DNA of 64,000 nt from Oligoflexia bacterium (GTDB lineage Bacteria > Bdellovibrionota_C > UBA2361 > JAFLCA01), in the NCBI GenBank assembly GCA_019694465.1, contig JAIBBV010000014.1, forward strand, positions 1-64,000. Reading direction: 5' to 3'. The notes below the pieces were generated by a model that worked only from the letters and a program-made list of their open reading frames with translations, made no database searches and had not been told where the DNA came from. Of this stretch, positions 17,978 to 27,900 are shown piece by piece (positions within the stretch are counted from its first letter, which is position 1; the number at the start of each line of letters is the position of its first letter). Made by a program: the position numbers and the translations under genes.

Positions 17978-20029
17978 TTAGGGAGTAAGAACTAAGCGTG
18001 CATTGTCACGCTGAGTGACCAAGCTGATAGCTCCGCGCTCGATATTGAGCTCGGACGACAAGCTTAGAGTTTCTGCAGCCTTGAATTCTTCATTTAGCGG
18101 CACAAGTTCCACCTCCAGCTTGTACAGTCCTGGTGCTAACTGCACTTCCTCGTGGATTGAGATGGGTCGGTCGCCACGTGCTCCGCTATGTTTAGCGACA
18201 CTATCGATCTTGGTTTCCCCGTTGATGCGGGCGATCAGTCGATATTCAAGAAAGCGCGACTCGCAAATTTCCTTCATTTGCATGTGCTTTGGAACGCTAG
18301 CGAGCTCCTGTGCAGTAGGCGCACGACAAGACTTAGGCGCCTGTCCAGGTAGGCGGAATGCTATCCGCAAAGCTCCGTTCTCGCCGTCCTGACCCAAAGG
18401 CCAGCTGGACATGGCGGCGATGGCAGACAGTATCAGCAGCGAGGAAATGGCGCTGCGAATGATATAGGCCGGGGGTAGCTTTTGTTCGCTGACTCCGCCG
18501 TTAAGACTACTCGAGAATTCTTCCAATTCAGCGCGTAGTTCATGACCCTCATCGCAGCTCCCGCCCCAGTAGCAAACTTTTTGGGCTGGAATTCCACGCG
18601 GCAAAGAAGGTGCGCGTAGGCGCATGATGCGCTCCTTCATTAAGCGCGCACCATCGCGGCTATGACAACAGCGCTCGGGACAGCCCCAAATAAAAGCACC
18701 TCTACATTTCTTGAGCAGTGCCTCAAGCACGTCCATATGCAATGTTCCGCAGCAGAATAGCGGCAAGCCATGCACTTGCTTGTTGCTTGCCTCGATTTCC
18801 TCAGCCAGCTTCTGTGCGCCGGCATTCGATGCGCAATACAAGAAAGCGATGGACTGTTCCGCACTGGAGGTATTGGCAAAGTGCTGATCGACGTACTGAA
18901 CCTGCTCAATGCCAGTCAGGTTTGGCAGCCCAATCGCCGAGCTATGGCAGGAGGCTCCGCATACGCCGCAACTGACGCATGCTTCTGCATCCACTACTGC
19001 CAAGCCCAGTTTTTGACCACTACGGGATTGCATGCGAATTGCTTGGAACGGGCAATCGCGCACGCATTGCTGGCAGCCATCACACAAGTCTGCTTTGACC
19101 TGTGAAGTGACCGGGGCCTTTCTGGGACGCCACCACCATGGAATCGAAAACAGGAACAAATTTGCAAAAATGCCAGCGCCAATCAGGGGCAGAATTCCGT
19201 AGCGCAGCAGTGGCACCCAGCCTGCAAAAAATAAGTCAGCTGGCACAACTCCAATAAGCTTTAACAGGTCAGCTTCGCGTGGCAATGGGGCTGGCCAAAG
19301 CACTGCCAGTGCTATAAACGCGATAGTGCTCAGCCGTCTGGTCCAGCGCTCAGGAACCCATGAATTGCGGGCGAGTTTGGCTGTATGCACCCACAGTAAG
19401 ATGGTCATACCTAATGGAATAGCGACGTGCAGAAAGAGATTCATGAAGAAGAAGGAGGAGGCTACAGGTGAGCTGCCATCGAAGGCCCGCGCAATCGCAT
19501 CGTGTAGGAAGGGGAGGACTTGAAGTAATTGCGCACCCGCCGTGGCTAGCAGTTGGCCGTGGGTGTCCCACACCATTACGTAGCCGCTCCAGGCGGAAAA
19601 GAAAATTGCGCCTGTGAGAATAATTCCACTAAGCCAAGCTAACAAGCGTGGACCCCAAGAGCGGCCTTGCACCAGTAGTTGAATGACATGAAATATTACG
19701 GCAATCACTGAGGCATCCGAAGCATAGCGGTGGAACGCCCGTATCCAACGACCTGCCCAGGCCTGAGACTGCAACCGCATAACCGATTCGTAGGGACTGC
19801 CGACCTGATAAAATAGGAGTAAATACACTCCTGATACGATCACCAGAAATAATAGCCAGGTAGCTAAGGCCCCACTGCGATAAAGCGGATTATAGTGCGA
19901 GTGGTACAACCAATCGAAGAAGCGATGCAGGGGGGTTATAAGTCGCTCCAGGCCGCGCGCGATGCGTGGGGCGCGGACCGCGCGCCATTCATTAAATTGT
20001 CTTTCAGATTCCCAATTTGACGACATCAT
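17978..20029 (-). CDS. Fusion: cytochrome b + 2x[4Fe-4S] ferredoxin + MvhD-like domain + C-terminal TM/periplasmic-type domain
   Basis: This encodes 683 aa. Residues ~55-300 are a bc1/b6f-type cytochrome b N-terminal module with two bis-His heme sites: His100/His114 and His201/His215. Residues 316-361 hold two [4Fe-4S] motifs, CDGCQQCVRDCP and CVSCGVCGASC. Residues ~395-470 resemble the MvhD/FlpD hydrogenase delta (electron-transfer) family: FLYCASNAGAQKLA, FCCGTLHMDVLEALLKK, GCPERCCHSRDG. A single hydrophobic segment (~524-545) and a ~130-residue domain of unknown family follow. The start overlaps the SCO gene stop (ATGA-type), so translation is coupled to the terminal-oxidase-like operon. 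I infer electron transfer between the quinone pool and an iron-sulfur or cytoplasmic donor or acceptor. I do not recall this fusion in a nitric oxide reductase locus. Confidence 0.8.
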   Translation of the reverse strand: MMSSNWESERQFNEWRAVRAPRIARGLERLITPLHRFFDWLYHSHYNPLYRSGALATWLLFLVIVSGVYLLLFYQVGSPYESVMRLQSQAWAGRWIRAFHRYASDASVIAVIFHVIQLLVQGRSWGPRLLAWLSGIILTGAIFFSAWSGYVMVWDTHGQLLATAGAQLLQVLPFLHDAIARAFDGSSPVASSFFFMNLFLHVAIPLGMTILLWVHTAKLARNSWVPERWTRRLSTIAFIALAVLWPAPLPREADLLKLIGVVPADLFFAGWVPLLRYGILPLIGAGIFANLFLFSIPWWWRPRKAPVTSQVKADLCDGCQQCVRDCPFQAIRMQSRSGQKLGLAVVDAEACVSCGVCGASCHSSAIGLPNLTGIEQVQYVDQHFANTSSAEQSIAFLYCASNAGAQKLAEEIEASNKQVHGLPLFCCGTLHMDVLEALLKKCRGAFIWGCPERCCHSRDGARLMKERIMRLRAPSLPRGIPAQKVCYWGGSCDEGHELRAELEEFSSSLNGGVSEQKLPPAYIIRSAISSLLILSAIAAMSSWPLGQDGENGALRIAFRLPGQAPKSCRAPTAQELASVPKHMQMKEICESRFLEYRLIARINGETKIDSVAKHSGARGDRPISIHEEVQLAPGLYKLEVELVPLNEEFKAAETLSLSSELNIERGAISLVTQRDNARLVLTP

Positions 20030-20955
20030 GACACCCGCTTGATAGCTTCAACTAACCAAGTACGTGGAGGATTATTGAAGGAATATACTATTTGTCCATG
20101 CTTGGATATTACCAGTACGAGGGGAGGGTGAGTGACATCGCCATTTTTTTCGTCTCTAGCACGAGGGATAAAATGGTCGAGGACTCTTTGGACCTTATTC
20201 ACGTCCCCGCTTAGTACATGCGCGTTTGGAGCCAGGTTCCAAGTTTTGGCCAAATTTCCTAATGTGCTTGGCGTGTCGCGCCAAGGGTCAAGCGTTACTA
20301 GCAATGCGCGAGCGCGGTCGGGGCCCAGCATGCGAGCAGCCTGATTCACTTCCTGCACTACAGCCGGACAAACAGTAGTGCAGTGGGCGAAGGCAAAACT
20401 TAGAATTACTGGCGCTTGCATATTGGTATTTAGAGCTTGAAGTTCGCCATTTTGGTCAAGCAGTTCAAATGCCGGGGCTACCTCGTTTCCGCGTGGATAG
20501 TTTTCGGGCAGTGAGTCAGTCGAGCTAGGCGCATAGCTAGTGCGTAGTATCATTAATCCATCGCTGATGCGTGTTGTAATCCAGAAGCATTCACCGATTG
20601 TAGCCAGTAGCAGCAAACTCATTCCCAGACGGCGGGGGGTACTAGACCATAGATTTGCGAGGCCAGAGCGCAAGTCGCTTTCAAAAGCCACTAGTATGGC
20701 TATAAGTAGCGAAAGGGGAGCTAATACGAGAATGGTCCAACCTTGCGCGCTTGGTAGCCCGGAACTATCGGTGCCGAAACAGGCAGCTTGTGCGCGCAGC
20801 AGCCAATCCTGACTGGCGGCTGGCATAGACAGGAAAGCAAAGGCCCACAGGGCCATCGTAGGCACAAGCCATAAAAGAAAGAGGCAGGCACCAAATGTGC
20901 CTGCCTCGTGACTAATAAAACTCCCGTTCGAAGTGGGAGCTAACCTATCTTCCAT
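20026..20955 (-). CDS. senC: SCO1/SenC-family copper protein with N-terminal membrane segments
   Basis: This encodes 309 aa. The C-terminal ~150 residues are a SCO thioredoxin fold with the copper ligands: CTTVCP (Cys192, Cys196) and the distal His276 in DVTHPPLVLV. SCO proteins deliver copper to, or reduce, the CuA centre of heme-copper enzymes. Unusually, ~150 N-terminal residues with three or so membrane helices precede it (around residues 23-45, 72-91 and 110-127). The gene overlaps the 3' end of the subunit I gene by 16 nt and the next gene by 4 nt, so it belongs to one operon. In norSY-senC clusters the same gene occupies this place. Confidence 0.88.
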   Translation of the reverse strand: MEDRLAPTSNGSFISHEAGTFGACLFLLWLVPTMALWAFAFLSMPAASQDWLLRAQAACFGTDSSGLPSAQGWTILVLAPLSLLIAILVAFESDLRSGLANLWSSTPRRLGMSLLLLATIGECFWITTRISDGLMILRTSYAPSSTDSLPENYPRGNEVAPAFELLDQNGELQALNTNMQAPVILSFAFAHCTTVCPAVVQEVNQAARMLGPDRARALLVTLDPWRDTPSTLGNLAKTWNLAPNAHVLSGDVNKVQRVLDHFIPRARDEKNGDVTHPPLVLVISKHGQIVYSFNNPPRTWLVEAIKRVS

Positions 20956-22661
20956 AAGAAGGACAAGACTTTCCAGTTAACGAAGTAGTACACTACAAAG
21001 CAGGCTAGGAATATGAATACCAAAATCATAGTTCCTGGTGCGCCAGCATCGTGAACCTTTCGGACAGCGACCCCAGAGTGGGTCTGCGCAGGAAGTTTTA
21101 ATACCCCTGGTGGCAGACCGGATGCGCCGGACTCGATGGCTTCCTTTGTGACGCGCTTGCCAAAGAATACCGAGACAACCGCAATTGCCACGAACATCAA
21201 GCCACCCACTGCTGCCATAAGTCCTCCGATTCCGAATACGGCTTGGAGTAGATTGACGGCCGGGTGAACCTCAACTGGGAAGGGGGCATTTGCAAAGGTC
21301 GAGTCCCAATGGCGCCTTGGAATTCCGAAGGAGCCCAGGAAGCTCATGCCGATGCCCATTATCGTTATGCCAATCCCGAACACGTACGGCTGCAACTTAG
21401 CCATTCCCCAGAACGCCACGCGGCGTTGGAAGATGAGCGGCAATACGTAGTACGTCACAGCCATGAAGGCCAGGGCGGTTCCGCCAACCACTGTTACGTG
21501 GAAGTGGCCAGGAATACGCAGCGTGTTGTGGGCTATGATATTAATCTGCTCAGTTCCAATCGTGACACCAGTGATACCTCCAAAAAAGCCGAAGATAATC
21601 ACAGACAGCACAAGACCTGAGAACCCAGGATCAGACCACGGAGCACGCCGCAACCAGTCGAAGGTGCCGTTAACATATCCGCGCAACCTTTGCCCCAGTT
21701 CGATTCCGGCTGGCACTGTAAAGCCGTGGATCATAGAGGCAAGCACAGCCAAGTACATGGCGTAGCTTGTATTCCAGACCTTCCAAGCCGCTCCCATGCC
21801 GGGGTCCACCAACAAGTGGTGGGCCGAGGCCATCGAAATGAAGAGGATGTAGAGCACGAAGGCTGTACGACTTATTTTCTCATTAAGCACCACGCCACCA
21901 ACGGTGATCGCGGCAAGGAAGTACCAAATTGCCACCATCGCTGCGACATTTATCTGCTGTGAGGAGTGTCCTAGGCCCCAGAAAATAAGCCGATACACTT
22001 GAGCGTCCATCTCCAGCAGTCCTATCGACCATAGAAAGGTCGGGATGTAGATTAGCGCGCCGTGTAAAAGGGTAATAACAGCGATAATTGCAGCTGTTAA
22101 TGCGCCGAAAGTGACAAGCGGCATTCCGCCAGTGTAGCTTCCTTCACGCTTGTTAATAATCAACGAGCCGAAGAAGTGCAGCACGACTGTAAGTGCCCCT
22201 ACTGCGAACAAGATAATTCCAAGGTAGTACAAAGGATCTGCTTTCAAGGGCGGATACGATGTAAACAAGACATCTGCCTTTCCTTGGAACACCATGGTAT
22301 CAACCATGATTGCCCCTATTACCATCAGAGCGAATGCAATCCAGCCTACAAATGGAGCCGGTAGGCGCCCATTTATTAGAACCGGAGCTGCAAAGTACAG
22401 CACAGCCATTTCAAAAAAGATGATGAAGAAAATGAGCATGTTCAGACCGTGCAAGGTAAGAAAGCGATAGTACATCATCGCATCTAAAGCATGCACAGCT
22501 TCCCAACGTGTGAGCACCAATCCGATGGCGGCGCTCACTCCAATTAGGAAGCAAACTACTGCTACTACAGCGTTCATTTTAATCAGCGTTTCAGCCTTAG
22601 GATCTACCTTCAGGCCAGTTACGCCGCAGACACGAAATTTTTCAAGAATCGAAGCACTCAT
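20940..22661 (-). CDS. norY: Heme-copper oxidase superfamily subunit I, probable sNOR-type nitric oxide reductase (NorY-like)
   Basis: This encodes 573 aa with ~13-14 membrane helices. Metal ligands visible: His71 (low-spin heme, TLHGLNM), CuB His232, His281 and His282 (SAHHLLVDPG), and His386/His388 in PGHFHVTVVG. The oxygen-reducing A and B families read HPEVY-like after the first CuB His; here it is GHSSQQINVAA, so the residue at +4 is Gln236, not the cross-linked Tyr. Lack of that Tyr argues against ordinary O2 reduction. With a CuA subunit II and SenC adjacent, the best match is the sNOR (norSY-senC) family described in ammonia oxidisers and others. Function as an NO reductase is inference; another atypical oxidase is the alternative. 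Confidence 0.75.
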   Translation of the reverse strand: MSASILEKFRVCGVTGLKVDPKAETLIKMNAVVAVVCFLIGVSAAIGLVLTRWEAVHALDAMMYYRFLTLHGLNMLIFFIIFFEMAVLYFAAPVLINGRLPAPFVGWIAFALMVIGAIMVDTMVFQGKADVLFTSYPPLKADPLYYLGIILFAVGALTVVLHFFGSLIINKREGSYTGGMPLVTFGALTAAIIAVITLLHGALIYIPTFLWSIGLLEMDAQVYRLIFWGLGHSSQQINVAAMVAIWYFLAAITVGGVVLNEKISRTAFVLYILFISMASAHHLLVDPGMGAAWKVWNTSYAMYLAVLASMIHGFTVPAGIELGQRLRGYVNGTFDWLRRAPWSDPGFSGLVLSVIIFGFFGGITGVTIGTEQINIIAHNTLRIPGHFHVTVVGGTALAFMAVTYYVLPLIFQRRVAFWGMAKLQPYVFGIGITIMGIGMSFLGSFGIPRRHWDSTFANAPFPVEVHPAVNLLQAVFGIGGLMAAVGGLMFVAIAVVSVFFGKRVTKEAIESGASGLPPGVLKLPAQTHSGVAVRKVHDAGAPGTMILVFIFLACFVVYYFVNWKVLSFLWKIG

Positions 22662-22674
22662 GACTTTATCCTCC

Positions 22675-23226
22675 CTAATCTTCGACTACTACTTTACCGA
22701 CCATGATGTGATGGCCGATTCCGCAAAATTCATTACAGATTACGCGAAAGTCACCGCTTTGGTTGGGTGTAACGCGTAGTCCGTAGTCGTAGCCCGGTAC
22801 AACTTGAATGTTTACGTTTATAGGATAAAGGCTGAATCCATGGTTCACGTCAGCAGACGAAAGGTGCAAGGTATACTGCGCACCCTTCTTAAGCTTAAGA
22901 ATTTGTGGGTACCACTGCCATTGCCGCCCTAGTAAATAAACATCGCTACCAGGTGGGGGAGCTACAACAGGCATGCCATTTTCTTCTCCCACTTTGTAGT
23001 CGCTGACAAAACGATCGGTGCGCGCAACGAATGCGGCTGGGTCAACCTTACTGCGAATCCCGGTGGGGTTTTGACCGCCCTTTAAATGCCACAGCGGCAT
23101 CATGGCGAAAAGTACCATACACCAAATAAACGCGACGCGTACCCAAACGCGTTCTTGTTTTCCCGCTGGCTGCCACCAGATGCCTTGCGGCGAGACTATA
23201 CCAGAATGCATTTCCTGATTAGACAT
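22675..23226 (-). CDS. norS: Heme-copper oxidase subunit II with CuA site (NorS-like)
   Basis: This encodes 183 aa with one membrane anchor (about 28-46) and a cupredoxin domain. The complete CuA ligand set is present: His129 (DVNHGFSLY), Cys164, Cys168, His172 and Met175 in CNEFCGIGHHIM. The aromatic electron-entry region is RQWQWYPQ. It should accept electrons from a soluble carrier and pass them to subunit I. With one helix and short length it resembles B-type/sNOR subunit II rather than the two-helix mitochondrial type. It lies 13 nt upstream of the subunit I gene in the same operon. Confidence 0.85.
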   Translation of the reverse strand: MSNQEMHSGIVSPQGIWWQPAGKQERVWVRVAFIWCMVLFAMMPLWHLKGGQNPTGIRSKVDPAAFVARTDRFVSDYKVGEENGMPVVAPPPGSDVYLLGRQWQWYPQILKLKKGAQYTLHLSSADVNHGFSLYPINVNIQVVPGYDYGLRVTPNQSGDFRVICNEFCGIGHHIMVGKVVVED

Positions 23227-23249
23227 GACTGATTCTCCTTAGCTGTAGC

Positions 23250-23408
23250 TTATGGAAGCGTAGCTTGGGGTAGTGAGAAGATCTCAATCAGGCCCCAAAT
23301 CGTATAGAACACAAACATCACGAGAAGTCCCAATCCAAGCAGCAATAAAGGACGCTCAAAGAGCTGCTGGCCCCATGGGACTTTCTGGTTGTCTTGAGGG
23401 TTGGTCAT
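23250..23408 (-). CDS. Small single-helix membrane protein, first gene of the norSY-like operon
   Basis: This encodes 52 aa from the ATG at 23408 (MTNPQDNQK), with GGGGAA about 9 nt upstream. A 64-aa form from 23444 is also open. One long hydrophobic helix (LLLLGLGLLVMFVFYTIWGLI) is preceded by a charged, probably cytoplasmic, N-terminus. Small single-helix subunits commonly accompany terminal oxidases and NO reductases, and it sits 23 nt upstream of subunit II, so a structural role in the complex is likely. No specific family is recognised. Confidence 0.65.
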   Translation of the reverse strand: MTNPQDNQKVPWGQQLFERPLLLLGLGLLVMFVFYTIWGLIEIFSLPQATLP

Positions 23409-23463
23409 AGAAGGTTCCCCATTAAAAAAGACATACACATCCATTAATTAACTACACCCATTC

Positions 23464-23477
23464 TTTGGCAATATCAA
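23464..23477 (-). promoter_or_regulatory. Possible FNR/DNR-type box upstream of the norSY-like operon
   Basis: Read on the minus strand it is TTGAT-ATTG-CCAAA: a perfect left half of the TTGAT-N4-ATCAA site and a weak right half. It lies 56 nt upstream of the first ATG. Regulators of this family (FNR, NNR, DNR) control denitrification genes. The match is only partial. Confidence 0.25.
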
Positions 23478-23582
23478 CGGTGCTTTCTATGGCTGGATTG
23501 GCGCGATAAGCTGCAGGTCTGGCGTTAGCGGCTGCTGAAGGCGGCCCTGGAACGCTGTGTCAGAGTAGGGGAAGTTCGTTGA

Positions 23583-24905
23583 ATGTGGCTGATATCGGTA
23601 GGCAGGAATAAATGGAGAGCTTTGGTGTCGGCACGTGCTAGGTGGGTTACGCTCCTCTTAATGGCGCTGAACTCTGTATCGTTATCTTTATTAGCGATTC
23701 TAGCGCCTATCTCTGTCACTACTATCAGACCGCAGTCTGTGTTTGCCCAGGCCAAGGTAGTTGATAGCGCATTTGAAGCGCTTAAGGCGCGCTACTTTAA
23801 GCTCAAGAATACAGATCTTGAGTGTAGGCTGACGCAGGATTGGCTTGAAGCAGGGGAGAGCCTACATAGCTATGCAGCTGCGGGCAGTACTCATGCACCG
23901 GCTGCTTTTTTCTTGGCAGGTTTAATTTTTGAGCGTTTGGCGGAAGTACAGCAGAGCGATGACCTCGCGCGTCGGGCGTTAGATAATTTTACGGCGATTA
24001 TCAATAAGCACCCCCAGGATGAGTATGCCGATGATGCTTTGGTGCGACGAGCTGATCTATTAGCGCGTCGTTTTGCTGAGGTTGATAAGGCGCGAGCGGA
24101 CTATCTTGCAGTTATCCATAATTATCCACGCTCAGATCAGTTTGGTGTGGCGCAGGCAAGATTACGCGCGGGCAATCCTGTCAACAAAGAGCGCCAGTTT
24201 GTAAGTGAAGATTCCGGTGCGCTTAGAGTCATGATTGACCCTGGGCACGGCGGAGAAGATCAAGGGGCGCGTGGCTACGCCGGGCTATTAGAAAAAGATG
24301 TTGTGCTTGATCTGTCGCTGCGGCTTGAGAAAGTACTGCAAGCGCGCGGGGTTGCTGTGCGTCGCACCCGCAGCGGAGATGAGTTTGTGCCTTTGGCGCT
24401 ACGTACACAGGCAGCCAATGAGTGGAATGCAGATGTATTCATTTCATTGCATACAAATGCGAGCCTAAAAGGCGAGAGCTCAGGCCTGCATGTGTATTAC
24501 TTGGATACTGCAGGGGATGAAGCTGCGCGTTTATTGGCAGAGCGGGAAAATGATGTAGATAGCATGGGTGGCGGTCAGTCAGACGTTCAATTCATGTTAG
24601 GTGACTTGATGCAGGGCGCCAAAGCTGCCCAGTCTCTAAAGTTAGCTCAAGTCGTAGCTGCCTCCCTTAACGCGCTTGCCCCCAACAATAAACGCGCTCG
24701 TGCTGGAAGGGTCGGAGTAAAGAAAGCTCCCTTTTATGTTTTGGTTGGAGCGCATATGCCATGCGTCTTAGTGGAACTACTATTTATTGATAGTCCAGAA
24801 GATGCAAAGCGATTGGCAGATACAGAGTTTCGAGATGAGGCAGCTAGACGACTGGCCGATGCGGTTATTTCTTTCTCTAAGTTAGCGCCTGCCCAGCATT
24901 CTTAA
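23583..24905 (+). CDS. N-acetylmuramoyl-L-alanine amidase with N-terminal TPR-like region
   Basis: This encodes 440 aa. A signal sequence (WVTLLLMALNSVSLSLLAIL) ends near SVFAQA. Residues ~55-200 are helical repeats with tetratricopeptide/tol-pal-type spacing (FTAIINKHPQDEYADDALVRRADLL, and DYLAVIHNYPRSDQFGVAQARL). Residues ~218-440 are an Amidase_3 zinc domain: MIDPGHGGEDQGA with the first zinc His, KDVVLDLSLRLEKVL, the second His in ISLHTNAS, and a C-terminal LVELLFIDSPEDAKRL with the catalytic Glu. It cleaves peptide stems from murein, probably at division or septum. An in-frame GTG at 23625 with GGAGAG at proper spacing is an alternative start. It is divergent from the norSY-like operon. 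Confidence 0.88.
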   Translation: MWLISVGRNKWRALVSARARWVTLLLMALNSVSLSLLAILAPISVTTIRPQSVFAQAKVVDSAFEALKARYFKLKNTDLECRLTQDWLEAGESLHSYAAAGSTHAPAAFFLAGLIFERLAEVQQSDDLARRALDNFTAIINKHPQDEYADDALVRRADLLARRFAEVDKARADYLAVIHNYPRSDQFGVAQARLRAGNPVNKERQFVSEDSGALRVMIDPGHGGEDQGARGYAGLLEKDVVLDLSLRLEKVLQARGVAVRRTRSGDEFVPLALRTQAANEWNADVFISLHTNASLKGESSGLHVYYLDTAGDEAARLLAERENDVDSMGGGQSDVQFMLGDLMQGAKAAQSLKLAQVVAASLNALAPNNKRARAGRVGVKKAPFYVLVGAHMPCVLVELLFIDSPEDAKRLADTEFRDEAARRLADAVISFSKLAPAQHS

Positions 24906-27900
24906 CAATTTGCGTACGGCCTTGCGGTTGTTCTTTTCCCAACTCAAATAAGCTTGTTTATTTTGCAATACTTGACCTTCCCAGCTGCTACACGCATCAG
25001 CTTGTGACTGCGCTAGCTGTACCTCGCTGTGAGCGCTATCAGCATTCTGGAGCGCGCTATTTAGTAGTGCTGCTACTGCTGTGAGCTCTGTTTGCCACTG
25101 TGAATCAATGCTTGTAAGAAGTGGGTTTGCTTGACCGTAGAAGGCATAGCGATCGTCACAGTCAACCGGTGGCGAACCTAAGTTGGCAGCCGTGATGGGC
25201 AGTTGTGTCGATTCCAGGGATGGATAAGTGGGCTCCGCTTTGGGGTGTGGCGCACCAGCAGATGCTGATTGTAGCAGTGATGGCGGCGAGCTTAGTACTT
25301 TTCGCTTTGCACTAGCTAACTTCTTGGCAAGCCGGCGGTGCGCAGTAGCGCGTCGTACTAGCGATGCACGCTTTTTAATGTAAGCAGTGCGAGCCTCAAG
25401 TAGAGCCGCCGAGTCGGCTTGGTTTTTGGTGATGCAGAGTGGCACAGATGTGCTGAGTAGTGCAGTTTGTGATTCGTCTGCGTAAGCGCTAAGTCTAGCA
25501 TTATTAATAGCATCCACGCTTTGCAGATATTGTGATTCGTCAGATCTGATCTGAGTGCTCAAGCTATTATAAATGCCCTCACGCGCGACAATTGGTGCTG
25601 CATTGCAGGCTGGGAGTGGGGTACTAGTCGCAGTCGGTGTTATCGGTGTTGCGCTAGCAGTTGGAGCTGGAGTGGGGGTAGCCGTTGCTGTGCCGCTTGG
25701 GACAGGAGTTGCGATTGGAGTCGGAGCTGCTGCGCCGGCTGTAGGTTGAGGTGCTACGACCTGCGCGATACCCAATACCTGCCGTCTAGCCTCCAGCGCA
25801 GGTTGTAGCCACAAGAGCGTGTCGCCAATAACCTTGCTACTACTGTTTGGAAAGCTCATGCTACGCATCGAAACTAGTGACCAGGCCGCGCTGCTAGAGC
25901 GATTTACAGTGGCTGAGGGCGAGGAGTAGTCATAGTACAAAACAGCGAATTCAAAGAGGTCCGAGGCAAGTGTTAGCAAGCTTGAGTCGGCCTGGTAGCG
26001 CGCGATGCGTGAAAATGCATGTGCTAGAGCGTTAAGGTGATGCCGACTATAGAAGTCTGTCTCGCCCGGACACAGCGTCGGAGTGCCGTTCGATAGAATC
26101 AAGCAATAATAGGTTTTTGGTAGTAGGTAGGAACTGGTGCTGCCTGACCCAGGAATGTATGCAACGTTAACTAGAAAGTTCTTGATGCGATTGATGAGTG
26201 AGTCAAAGCTACTATCTAATGACACCTCGGCATAGTTAACGAGTGCCACTACTAACTGCGTGAGCATCCAGGGTTTAATATTGCCATAGGTTGTAGCGAG
26301 ATTGTTAATGTACCCCTGACCACCACTAAGTTGCTCGCAAGTAAGAGCATCTTGGCTCCAAACTGCAGCTCTAGCTAAATTGGTGCTGTCGCCAAAGAAG
26401 AACGCGCCCTCTACATTGTTGTTTATATACTGCGCTGCGATGCGGTCGCCGTATTCACATGACCAATGACCATTGGACGAGCCCGGTAAGGAGCGCTTCA
26501 CTGAATCTAAGCTCTCTTGTACTGCTGATTTGGTTATGGGGTCACCCGTTAATAAATAGTGTAAAATGAGACCATGTATCCAAGTGTGCGCGATATCAGT
26601 GTAGGAATAGTCTCCATAATTGCCATGCCACCAGCCTTTCTCATAGTTCGCAAAGCCACGCTTGGCGTCGCTGCTGCTAGTGGAGTGATTCTGGCCCCAG
26701 TCACGACGCGCGACTGCCATGTCTGAACCCAGCAGTAGGAAGCGCATATCGTTAGTGCGTAAGAAATTCGTTAGAGTGGAAGCGACCCAATCGTAGTGTA
26801 AGTTTGAGTATCCGTCGCCCCAAGAAATGTCGCCAAAGTTCTCTTTGCCAAAGTTGATCTCGCTGCCATAAGTGCCACCGCGTGCGCGGTATCCATTAAG
26901 CCCGACTCTACCTATTCCAGAAATGTTATCAGCGGCGTTGTCGTCGGCGATCATCTGATTGAACTTATTGTCAAAGCGTTGAAGTGCAGGATCGCTCCAG
27001 CCTTGTCGCACTGAGGCCGGCTCAAGCAAATAGGGCGTCAAGCTAGTCAGGTCACTGCGTAGTCCTTGTAATGGATAGTTAACTGCCACTGCGTAGTCCG
27101 ACACACTTTGCAAAGTGGCGGCCTGCGCGGTATGAAATTTAATCCATCCTACATGAGATAGTTGACCGCCACCGGGAAAACGGAAGGACAAGCTACTATT
27201 GGGGTCGCAGCTACTGGTCGCAGCTGGAGTTGTCGATTGACAAGAGGAAACTGGTACGCCGTAACCACCGTTATAGGGCGCGTGGCTCTCATGCGTCCCG
27301 TTTGGGAAAAATAGCAGGCTTGCGGTCGACCCATTGAGGGCAATTTCATTCTCAAAGCGCTCAGCAAACTTCTCGATCGCGAGGGTGGCGCCGTTGCCGC
27401 TATTGTTTGAGATATCTATGGCTCCCGGAAACATACCGCTAACATTCGTGCTAGTACCGGAGATGGTTTCTAGCCAGTTAAAATTGTCAAGCATGTTAAG
27501 ATCGTAAACACCGGGAGTGAATGATGGATGAGTGTACTGCTGTCGAATAGAATATGAAGACGTACTTACAAGTTGGAAAGGTGTTGTTAATACGCCTGTG
27601 TTGGTGAGAGGGATATCAACGCCAAGCTTTTGGACATAGCGAGTATTGCTTTGCACGCCTGAGCGCATGGGGTTAGTTAGTACCAAGGAAAATTTTGCTT
27701 GAGCGCTTTGGGCTACAAACTCTAAATAGACTGTGTAGGTCAACCCAGTTGATCCAAATGAGCCCTGTTTGCGAATCAAGGCTGTGCTCGTGCCAGCTCT
27801 AAGCACTACAGCACTTGATTGAACGGCTGAGGCACTACCCAGGTTTAGCTCCTGCATCCCGAATGTAATTGGACTCGCCAGCATTGGAGTTCCATTAATC

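Noticed and set aside
20940-22661. Ordinary cytochrome c oxidase (O2-reducing) subunit I
   Set aside because: The cross-linked Tyr position after the first CuB His is Gln and the gene order matches norSY-senC; kept as an alternative only.
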